A stretch of DNA of 64,000 nucleotides, from NCBI GenBank assembly GCA_021613335.1, contig JAJTWR010000005.1, positions 656,001-720,000 on the forward strand, written 5' to 3'. The stretch is from Whitmania pigra. Taxonomy: Eukaryota > Annelida > Clitellata > Hirudinida > Haemopidae. A model generated the notes under the pieces. That model ran no database searches, had not been told where the DNA came from, and saw nothing but the letters and a program-made list of their open reading frames with translations. Below, piece by piece: positions 54,169 to 64,000 of the stretch; within the stretch, counting starts at the first letter, position 1, and each line of letters starts with the position of its first letter. Made by a program: the position numbers and the translations under genes.

Positions 54169-55335
54169 AATTCATGTTATTTGGAGTATATATTTGATTG
54201 AAATATCTATTTTAAATCTATCATGGAACGCATAGTCGATGGAGACTTTAAATTCGTGAGAAATTACTTAATAATGGCTTATTAATGTGAGCATTTCATA
54301 ACACAATTTTGTATTATTATCTGAACTCATCACTTCAGATCGTCATAATGACCCTAGAAGAAAAAGATTTCTGCCACAGATTGTAACATGAAGATTGGCC
54401 CAATTTCTAACAAGAGTCAGATCGTCTAGCATCAATAATGTAAAACTATACGAACTATCTCATAAATGTAAGAGATTTGTGCAAAACCCACGCATTACAA
54501 ATTTTGTGAACTTGTATGCTGATGTTCGATTAACATTCCTCTAGGAGCACTTAGAAAACAAGTCATTCTTTGATATAAATTAAATCTAAACCTGCGCAAA
54601 AAAACTTATTTGTGAGAAGCAGATAAAGAAAATCGCCTATTGAGTTTGTCGCTATAATAGGCCTATTATTCGAAAATTCTTAGGAGACTTATGAAAAAGC
54701 TGTGAGTAAGGCTGTGTGATCTACAGCAAATAGAACAAAGGATGAAATGCAATATCGAAGCAGCAAACCCAAAACTACTTAAAACAGAAATGATGGCATT
54801 CTAAACACTGGCGCGTTTTCGTCATTATGAAATTTAAGCAGATCATATGCTTTCGTAACTCCTACATTCTGTAACAGCTTAAGTATTTAAAAACATTTTA
54901 ATTATTAGTTAGAGTCCCAAACGCTCTGGAATTTAAATTTGATCCATTTTAACAGGTTATACAGTATCATTTAAATTTTAAGCGGTTTTGTTAATTGTTC
55001 TCAGATCATCTTCAGATCAATTATAAACCATCAAAGTAAATTCATTCATCATTCGCTATTCCTAAATGTTGATGAAGCGACGGAAAGTCTTTGATGCGGG
55101 ATGCATGGCTAAACGTAGACAGTGCTGCAAGATAGCACATTGTGTTTTGAAGGTTGAGAGGCTACAAGTAGCATTTACGAATTTTGAATCATTTGGTGCG
55201 GTTGATTTTATCTAAGTAAGGTAATTTGATCTCGTTACATTTCATTAACCATTGCAATAGGAACGTTAACGTCTTGAAATAAAATCATAATTTTTTTTTT
55301 ATCACTCTACAGATTACATTCGATAAATTAAAAGA
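54169..55335. other. Intergenic sequence, no gene seen
   Basis: AT-rich, no coding exon recognised. It contains the 3' end of the Cys-rich gene and the promoter of the glycosyltransferase gene. Confidence 0.4.
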
Positions 55336-57149
55336 ATGAGGTATTTGCCTTCTAAAACGCACTTGAATGCATATAAAAGGATTTTGATTCTAGCATGTGG
55401 TGCCAGCATTTTGATATGGATATATTACGCAATTTGTGGACGTGTTTATAAAGCAAATGAAAAGCTTTCAAACTTGGTTGGCCCCAAATCAAAGTTCATG
55501 GGGCAGTCTGGAGTGCCTTTCGTTTACACAAAGCATGTGGACTTCAGAGTAATAGTCCTAACTTTTTCAAGAGCAGATTCTCTGTACAGATTGCTTGAAT
55601 CTTTGAATGCTGTCGAAATGGATGGTCATACGGGAGCAATTGAAATCTGGATTGACGTTGATGTGAACAAGAGAATAGATAAAAGAGTACTGGAGATTTC
55701 TCAGAATTGTTCTTCAAAGATAGGTAATATGTAATAATGATGATGATGATGATGATGATGATTCATTTTGCTAAGGTTATTGTTACTGTTTTTCTGAATA
55801 ATAGTTGGAACTTGGAAAAATTATTGATATTACTATTTTTATTATTATTGTTATTGTGTTAATTAGTAGACAAATTTGTCTACTTCACATTTGTTTCTAC
55901 TCTACCTATTGCTCTTTTGTTAACGACACAAACCAAACTTAACCTGCGATAACAGTATTTTGTATGTAAAGTATATATGTTATAGATTATAATAGTCAGT
56001 TATTCTTAACTCATGAATACAGAACATTATAAATACAAATTGTTAATGTATTAGCAAGGTAAATGTAAATGTATTTATTATCCAGACAAAATAGTTTCAC
56101 ATTAAACATCTTTTGAATTCATTTTTTTTATATTTTTATGAACATCAGAAATAAAACAAAACAATTAAATATTCATGTATTCCTAATTTATGAACATCAG
56201 AGATAAAACAAAACAATTAAATATTCATGTACTCATAATTTACTCCAGTAACTAACTAAATTACGACTTTTGACTTTTTTTAGCTTTGTAACTACATTAG
56301 AAAATTTCTGATACAATTTGTCTCCGGTTCTTTTTACCAGGCGAATGCACAATCCACATTCAGCACGAGCACGTCGGAATTTATGGGCAGTGGATCGACT
56401 CTTGGAGGCCAAATCCGGAAGATCGAAGCGAAAGGCAGGAGATTGCTCTCATATTGGAGGACGACATGGAGGTGTCGCCGTTCGTTTACAGATGGCTGAG
56501 GGGCATCCACAATAAATATGGCTCGAGACCCGACTTCGCAGGAGCGAGTTTGAACGGGGGCAACCAGATGTACGCCCATAACAGCAGGGCCGCGATTCGC
56601 ACGGACGACCGGGCTTTCATGTACGTCTGCGTGGGCACGTGGGGGTTCTCGCCCTCTCCTCGTGTTTGGAAAGACTTTCAAGACTGGTTCCATGCCAATA
56701 TCACCCACTCGTTCGACCGCGAAGGGCGATCGCGAGTCGAAACGTTTCGTCCTTACGTTCCGGGGACTCGTCCGAGCGAATGGTACGAGGGGTTCGTGCA
56801 GGACGGCTTGGAGGATACCATGTGGGAAATGTGGTTCATATTCTACACCACGCAGAAGTCTCTCATGACCATTTATTCGAACATCGTGAACCGCACGATT
56901 CCAACTTCCGGCTGTCCGTGGCTCGTACCTCTCAGAGTTTGTGCGTTCTTTTCAGATCCCGTGGACGATCGGATGTGCTTCGGCGTCAACAGGAAGGAAG
57001 CGGGCCTTCATTTTAAAGACACTTCTTCCACTGAACCGGGCTGTCCTTTGGTAAGGCAGTGGTCAGATTCCTTTATTAATCTCCCAGAAGTACCGGATAA
57101 GTTCGACTGGTGGGGTAACAAAATCAATGTCGTGGCAACCGGTCCTTAA
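55336..57149 (+). CDS. Type II membrane glycosyltransferase (GT-A fold, EDD motif)
   Basis: Two exons, 55336-55723 and 56341-57149, spliced in phase 1, give 398 residues. A short cytoplasmic tail with Lys/Arg is followed by a membrane anchor (about residues 16-34, ILILACGASILIWIYYAI). The catalytic region begins FRVIVLTFSRADSLYRLLESL, typical of nucleotide-sugar-binding GT-A folds. It has ALILEDDMEVSP near residue 165-175, where the EDD would bind metal and the sugar donor, and then a Trp-rich acceptor region (GTWGFSPSPRVWKDF; DWWGNKINV at the end). Predicted N-glycosylation sites are NCSS, NITH and NRTI. The layout resembles GNT-I-like or GT2-like Golgi enzymes; the exact sugar is unknown. 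The second exon is noticeably GC-rich compared with the first. Confidence 0.75.
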
Positions 57150-59699
57150 TTCTGTTGTGCCTTCGGTGTTGTCCAAAGATGTCCTTACCGAAATGTTTAT
57201 GATGGCACGGTCTTGAACTATCTGCACTAGCTATTTTTGGCACGGATAGAGCAATTAAGATTAATGATTAACGTGCACCACGACAGTGCTCTTTAAAAAG
57301 AATATTATAAAAAAAGTATATAACTATTATAATTTATAATAACACGATTATTAGTAATTATAGTTATTGGCACCGTTATTTATATTAAAATTTAGTATTA
57401 TTAATGAGCATAATAAGTTTGATGTTATTCATGGTGCCATATTCACAAAACATTACTTCCTTAAGTGGCTTTTGAGAACTGCCTATATTTTTTCATATTC
57501 TATGCTGCCTTTTTCCACTTTTAACCCATGTACTTTAAATCGCCAATGTATCTTTCTGGCCACTGCTGTGCAATGTTTAGAATCTTTCAGGTATTATTGC
57601 TTTTTGTCGTCATTCGAGCTAAACTGAGTTATCGATCGGCCGTGTTATTGTTAAGATTCTTGAGTTCAAAATGGATGTTTAATTTGAAACCGAGCTTATT
57701 AGCCGGACTTAGTCTGATGTTATCGATTGCCAGATTGCCGTATCCCCTCGTTTAGACATGCTATTCCATCATCAGTCTTGTGTTATCTTATGTACCACTA
57801 GTTAGCCATTACGAATGGATCCGATTTGTTGGGGCCTAATTTTCTGAATGCGTCTGCATGCTGCGAGTGCTGTTTTACGCATAAAATCTATCTGTTTTTA
57901 ATATACTCAGCCAAATCAGAGGATAGCATATGGGAAATGTGATTTGTGTTCTACGCGACAAAGTCTCTCTTGGCGTTTTCGAAGGCATTTGATCCTTTAA
58001 TTCTCTTTCAGAAGTCCTGATATTTTAAAGTCTTGATTTTGTATTAATGATTGTTCTCGCAGATATTAAATTCTTTACTTGGCTTTCGGCCATTAATTTT
58101 TCAGTTTGAATTTGCAATCGCATCGATGCTTCATCGGAATGAAGGCGATTCCTTGCAAAGGCTTTTCCCAGGCAGATTGTTTGTTTTTGTGATGGCATTT
58201 TCTGATCAAATCAAATTTTAAACTTTATTTTTGTTGTTTGGAATTGTTTCTTAATTGCTCGTTTGTTGATTTTGCACTTACTACTTCTTTCTTATTTTTC
58301 TTGATTTGTTATCAGTTAATTTAGAGGCATTAATTTGTCAATTAGCACGAAAAGCATTTCGTCGACTTGATCGTACCGGTGAATTTATGCAGTGTGCCAA
58401 ATGGCTGCCGATGAAGAGGTCGAGCAGATTGATTACATCACTGGTCAAATGGCAGTTTTGTTATGGATAATTGCGACGAAGTGTAACCTCGTGCTTTCGT
58501 CCGATTGTTTTAGATATGTTTCTGTAACATGAATTTTAGTATTGATTGCATTTTTAGAGGAAATTTGCATTAGAAAGAAGTTCAATAAATTGTATTCATT
58601 TCCTGAATTGCAGCTCGACTTCGTTAGTTTACAAGAGTGCTTTGAAAGCCTGTACTGAAGTATAAATGCCATGGCAAGAGTCATATTTGGAATAGGCAAT
58701 TAAGTTGAATTGATGTTTTTGAGTATGTGGTGGGTGGTGTTATTACGTGCTACTGGTATATTAGCATTGTTGATAAATTTTATAATATGAAGTTTCCTGT
58801 GCAAGCCTTACGTGCTTTTTGTCAAAATCAAGCGGTTGGGTAATGGGGCGTAATTTGAGTAATTCTCATCCGTGGAAGTAGTGATTGCTTGCCCCTGTGA
58901 CTATTGGCGTTAAGAAAAATATGGGTCATGTCATTTAGTTTTGCCCTCATGGGGAAAGCTGAAATGTGTTCCTGGTTAGGTGGATATTGAACAACGAGTT
59001 TGCAAAGATTTTAAGTCCAGTTTAGACCGCAAAGCTGCTTAATGACGATTAATGAGGTCGATACTTCCCCCTAAACCGCTTTTGTTGTCACGAGGAAAGG
59101 CATCGGCGTCGCGGGCGTCATAATTTTTATATGGCGGTACAAGTAAAGCCGACAATTCATTTAAAAGTAATAGACATAATATTAGTTTTTAAAAATTATT
59201 TTGCTTTAAAATGCTTTGAACACATTCTTTGCAAAAAAAAACAAGAATTTTGTTTTTGTAAAATATATAAGTAAGTATTACAGTAAAAATTAATAATTTT
59301 CCAAATCGCCAAAGTTTAGTTACGAAAGAATTACCTTTTCATTCCAGGTGAGATGTGAACAGTTACTAATTATAGCTTTTTGTACCGTTCTACAATTGGC
59401 GCGGGTCTGCAAGGTATTAGTCACTATCTGATTGATTTTATGAAAATAAGTCGCTCTGAATTGGGAGTCACAGTCCGGTTTGACTTGACCTCAAAACACC
59501 TGCATTTTTTCTAAAGAGGCTTATTTCAGAACTTTTGTTTCTAGTCGAATCACTAAAAAAGAGATGGCTTTTTGAATTTTTAAGTCGGCGTGAAGACATT
59601 TTATAGGTTATTAGTTTTACTGAAAAGCATTGCACAACAGTGTAACAGGGAGTTTTACCTCTCACATTCGTTTCGTTACAATTCTGAACAGGACCAGAT
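57150..59699. other. Intergenic sequence, no gene seen
   Basis: 2.5 kb with no supported exon. It holds the 3' region of the glycosyltransferase gene and the promoter of myosin VIIa. The short ORFs here lack splice context and coding composition. Confidence 0.4.
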
Positions 59700-62063
59700 A
59701 TGGTTATTCTCAACAAAGTGAGTGACTCCTGAAGTATCTTTCATATCTATGTTATTATATTTTAATGTAGCCCAAATTCCATTATAAGCTGGCTTAACCG
59801 AAAATAAAGTTTAATAGAATAAAGAGGCTATCAATAAGATACAAATTTTATTCATGACCAATTTGGTATTTTTTATGTAGAGCTTATTTCATTGTGTTAT
59901 TATTTCACAGTATCTACCAATAAATATTGCTTTGTATTTATTAAACACAGGATGTCAGAATGGTGTGCTATTGCTTAAAATATTTGTGCAACTTGGGATG
60001 TTTAATTTCAAATATCACTGCCATTCCAAATAAATAATTTTTATTTGACTATCCCAAAATAATTTTACTCAATGCAGGGGGATTGGACCTGGGTGGATCC
60101 AGAGGGTAGTGGGGAGTTTGGTGTTGCAATGGGGGCAATGGTGGTTTCAGTGGATCACAACAAGGTCACCCTTATCACTGATGAGAAACAGGTTAATTAA
60201 AAATATAAATAATATTCTGATAATTATAAATATAAATAATATTCAAATATATAATTACTTGTAAATAAACATAATATTCGGATGATTATTTGCCTTCATG
60301 CCTTCAGTCTTGCCAGCTCTTAGTTTCTTAGATGAACTTATTAAATGATAAAGAATGTTAATAAAAATATGTATTCAAAATTTGAGGATAAATAATGGAA
60401 TGAAATGTTTTTTGCATTAATGGTGTAAACTTTTTAATTGGTTTTTATCAATTGCATTTTAATTTTATGTCTGCTATGCTTAATCTCGATTACATTAAAA
60501 AAATATATTAATGTGACAATTATAATCATAATACATTATATAATCATAAATAATATAATTAATTAATTTTGTGATAACCTCTCGCTCAGAGAGCCTCTCA
60601 ACTGTTAAAGTGAAGTGTCAAATTCATGGCAGCAAAATGTCAAAAGAATATTTGCACGTATCGAGAAATTATTTTATTCAGCTATGCAGCTTTTTATGTT
60701 AAGGTGGTAAAAGCTATCTGTAGATAAGATTCTGGTGATAATAGAGTCAGGATTGTTATTTCGTCAAAGGCGAACATGAGTAGTCATTGGGAGAAAGGTC
60801 CCACTCGCTCAGTCACTCACTCACTCACTCACTCACTCACTCACTCACTCACTCACTCACTCACTCACTCACTCACTCACTCACTCACTCACTCACTCAC
60901 TCACTCACCACTCACTCACTCACTCACTCACACTCCCTCACTCACTCACTCACTCACTCACTCACTCACTCACTCACTCACTCACTCACTCACTCACTCA
61001 CTCACTCACTCACTCACTCACTCACTCACTCACTCACTCACTCACTCACTCACTCACTCACTCACTCACTCACTCACTCACTCACTCACTCACTCACTCA
61101 CTCACTGACTCACTCATCAAATGTAACTGCAAAAGCATCACATGTAACATAAATCTATAGCTTAGCTATAGGCACCTGTACTCATGTCTAGAATTGAACA
61201 ACACCATAACACACCTGTATAAAGCTTACAAACAACAACAGCACATGTACACCTGTCAATATTTTCAACCCGTACAATAAACAAAGGAATAATTGGACAT
61301 AATAAGTGACTTTATAATAAGTTATTTGTAATAAATAATGTAATGTAAATAAATAATGTAATAATTATAATAATAATTTTATTATAATAATAATAATATT
61401 ACAGTAATAATAAATTTATTAATAAATTTATAATAAATTTATAATAATAATAATAATAATAATATTATAATAATAATAGATATAATAATAATAATAATAA
61501 TATCATAGATAAATCTAGATTTTGAACGATAAATATTAACCTAAAACAGACACTTCATTTAAACCCACTAGATTTAACCTTATTCCTTGACATTTGCCAG
61601 GCCTATCGTAATCGCGTAACATTTACATAGATCCACAAGTCACATGTCGCAATGCCATGAGAGAGCCAGATTATGAACACGACACATTGCAACTACTGTC
61701 ATTAAGCAGACACATGACCATCTAAGATAATTTGCACTTCACTGTATTCTCTATCTTTTTACCCCAGCAGGAGTTGACCGTTCAGCCGGGCTCGGGCAGG
61801 TTGAGACCCATGCACCCCACGTCCGTCGGTGGAGTGGAGGACATGATACAACTTGGGGACCTCAATGAAGCTGGCATCCTTAGAAACCTGTTGCTAAGAT
61901 ACAACAAGAATCTCATCTATGTTAGCCTTTTTGAATGTTATCGGCATTTATAATTATTATTATTATTCTAAATTATTGATTAATTGTTATTTATTTATTT
62001 CAAAAAAGGTAGTCATAGTAATAGTTCATTAATGATTTATTATTATTAATATTATTATTATTA

Positions 62064-62126
<63 letters not shown>

Positions 62127-62652
62127 TAATTATCATTAATATTTCAAATAAATAACATTATTCCACCAGTTCATTAGGTTCATCTTGCTCTGTGTAAACC
62201 TTCAAACATAAATTCATCCAACAACCTCGCACCCCCCATCCAGACGTACACCGGTTCGATCCTCGTGGCCGTGAACCCCTATCAGATCCTGTCCATCTAC
62301 ACAGGGGAACAAATCCAACTCTACAAGGAGAGGAAGATTGGTGAACTGCCACCGCACATCTTTGCTGTCGGGGACAATGCCTACAACAACATGAAGAGAT
62401 ATTCTCAGGATCAGTGCATCATTATCAGGTGCTTAGTTTTGAAGTAGAACATCATTACCATCATCATCGTCATAATCATCACCATAATCATAGTCTTCAT
62501 AATAATAATCATCACAATCATAATTGCTATAGGAGTCTGAAGAGGTAAGGTAGTAGTTTAGAAAAGTATTTTTTTTTACTTGGAATCAAACTTGCACTCA
62601 AATGTGCCTCTGATGCACATTTATGAATTAACCATGACAAGAAGATGATAAC

Positions 62653-62687
<35 letters not shown>

Positions 62688-62712
62688 TAATAATAACAAC
62701 AACAACAACAAC

Positions 62713-62746
<34 letters not shown>

Positions 62747-63553
62747 AATAATAATAATAATAAATATTTAAACTTCAAGAACAACTTAATTTAATTAAAG
62801 TTAATTTAAATCACTCCCGAAGTGGCGAATCAGGAGCTGGCAAGACTGAGAGTACGAAACTGATCCTTCAATTCCTCGCAGCAGTGAGTGGTCAGCACTC
62901 CTGGATAGAACAGCAGATATTAGAGGCCAACCCTGTCATGGAAGGTTGTTACGATGATCGCGATTGGCTGGCTCGCATTAAAAATAGATCTATCCTAGTA
63001 ACTCTCATTCTTAATTCATTTAAGAAAAAGTTTTTGCAAGAATTCCGTTTTACAAATTTTTGTTACTATTGATAAAATCTTGATAATGCGACGACGGACG
63101 ACGCAAACGAATCTCTTTTCAGCAGAAACAATAATTTAGACTAAATTATGAAATTATTTTGTTTCTGGCCCGTATATGCCATCAAAACAACTCTAAATTT
63201 ATTCCTAAAATTGTAATTAGTAATTGAGCATTTGTCTGAGTATTTGGTCTTGAGATGCATCATCGACCGAGGTGTCTTTCGTGGATTGCTGCTGATCATT
63301 AAATCTTGACTGCTTATCATCTGTATCATTAGTCATGAGCTTTTAAAATTTACTTTAAGTAATCACAAGCATATTATCAACGACATCTTCCCTAGATCAT
63401 CGTCGTCGTCATCGTTGTCTGTTTACTTGACGGTACCGTTGCCAATGCCCTAAGTTGTATAGCTTCATTACCATTCATATCATTTTTATTATAATTTCTT
63501 CATAGCATAATAACATAGCATTTATATTATTATTATAAATATACAATTATAAA

Positions 63554-63584
<31 letters not shown>

Positions 63585-63973
63585 ATATCATAATCATCAT
63601 CATCATAGCCTTCGGAAATGCCAAGACCATCAGGAACGACAACTCGAGCAGGTTCGGCAAGTACATCGACATCCACTTCGGAGGTGGAGGAGTCATCGAG
63701 GGGGCAAAAATAGAGCAGTATCTTCTTGAGAAGTCCAGGATTGTTTATCAGGTAGTTGATGATGATGATGGTGATGGTGATGGTGATGGTGATGGTGATG
63801 ATGGTGATGATGATGATGATGATGGTGGTGGTGGAAGATTTGACCTTCTGACCTCATAGAACCACGATGAACGAAACTACCACATCTTCTACTGCATGTT
63901 GGCGGGTCTTTCGTCAGAAGAGAAAAAGGCTTTGGAATTGACGAGCGCCTCTGATTACCATTACCTCGTACAG
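59700..63973 (+). CDS. MYO7A: Myosin VIIa heavy chain, N-terminal motor exons (continues past window)
   Basis: Seven coding exons: 59700-59717, 60078-60191, 61768-61920, 62244-62428, 62823-62944, 63609-63751 and 63860-63973 (283 codons, last donor GTAATT). The six-codon first exon MVILNK followed by GDWTWVD matches the start of myosin VIIa exactly in layout. Key motor elements: the SH3-like N-terminal region, [36 protein letters not shown], the P-loop [12 protein letters not shown] (split by intron 4 just before it), and switch [11 protein letters not shown]. Myosin VIIa is an actin motor of stereocilia, microvilli and photoreceptors. Switch II, the neck IQ motifs and the MyTH4-FERM tail must lie beyond 64 kb. 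Confidence 0.95.
60812..61117 (+). repeat. (CACT)n microsatellite in a myosin VIIa intron
   Basis: About 305 bp of tetranucleotide CACT repeats, interrupted by CCACTC near 60908 and by ACTCCCTC near 60931. Long Thr-His-Ser-Leu frames on the plus strand are artefacts of the repeat. Confidence 0.95.
62040..62126 (+). repeat. (ATT)n microsatellite
   Basis: TTA/ATT trinucleotide tract in the third intron of myosin VIIa with two short interruptions. Confidence 0.85.
62652..62763 (+). repeat. Compound (AAT)n/(AAC)n microsatellite
   Basis: AAT repeats flank a central AAC tract in the intron before the P-loop exon. The poly-Ile/Leu/Val frame on the minus strand is an artefact. Confidence 0.85.
63756..63833 (+). 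repeat. (GATGGT)n/(GAT)n microsatellite
   Basis: GATGATGATGGTGATGGT-type repeat filling most of the 108-bp intron between the exons ending at 63751 and starting at 63860. Confidence 0.85.
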
Positions 63974-64000
63974 GTAATTATGACCTGTTGTTCATTCATT

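Noticed and set aside
60776..61152. Thr-His-Ser-Leu repeat proteins of 110 and 121 residues
   Set aside because: Pure translation of the CACT microsatellite inside a myosin intron.

Overview
The window is nuclear DNA from an invertebrate animal. The genes are split by short introns (many 70-400 bp) with GT..AG borders, the sequence is AT-rich with many TTA/AAT, GATG and CACT microsatellites, and the recognisable proteins are animal-type (myosin VIIa, phafin/PLEKHF, GTP-dependent PEPCK). A lophotrochozoan such as an annelid, mollusc or brachiopod would fit, but nothing here fixes the phylum. There are no bacterial features, no CRISPR array and no RNA gene that I could recognise.

Layout. 1-6.1 kb: one putative minus-strand first exon, then a 4.74-kb foldback-type transposon (1324-6064) with long inverted ends made partly of 127-bp tandem repeats and flanked by a 9-bp target duplication. 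6.4-10.6 kb: a 12-exon plus-strand gene that I read as an RNA-ligase-like covalent nucleotidyltransferase with a KxNG active-site motif. 11.3-11.7 kb: a decayed hAT-type fragment. 12.9-16.1 kb: a complete nine-exon phafin gene (PH + FYVE). 17.5-22.9 kb: two divergently oriented genes whose second exons begin alike. The minus-strand one carries acidic repeats, KH-like and degenerate macro-domain-like sequence, recalling the DTX3L/PARP14 architecture. 23.1-34.1 kb: a direct duplication of a zinc-finger gene (broken copy at 23.1-25.3 kb, intact copy reaching 35.3 kb). Between the copies lie a 5'-truncated, frameshifted PEPCK gene and a coiled-coil gene with a 1.25-kb internal tandem duplication.

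37.0-52.2 kb is the most striking part. Three tandem minus-strand paralogues each have a TATA box, a 73-bp signal-peptide exon, a 70-bp intron and one huge exon coding for 61, 32 and 25 copies of a 29-residue unit. Every unit ends Leu-Gly-Lys-Arg/Lys, the standard signal for dibasic cleavage and C-terminal amidation, so together they would release about 118 amidated 26-residue peptides of two alternating types. I do not recognise this peptide family. The splice model is supported by arithmetic: all three reconstructed coding lengths are multiples of three. Genes A and B carry small frameshifting indels that are either assembly errors in repeats or real lesions.

52.9-64 kb: a small secreted Cys-rich protein resembling a single IGFBP-type domain, a two-exon type II membrane glycosyltransferase, a 2.5-kb gene-free stretch, and the first seven coding exons of myosin VIIa running off the right edge. 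The genes do not form one pathway. The local theme is recent duplication and rearrangement (peptide cluster, zinc-finger block, coiled-coil exons, foldback element).
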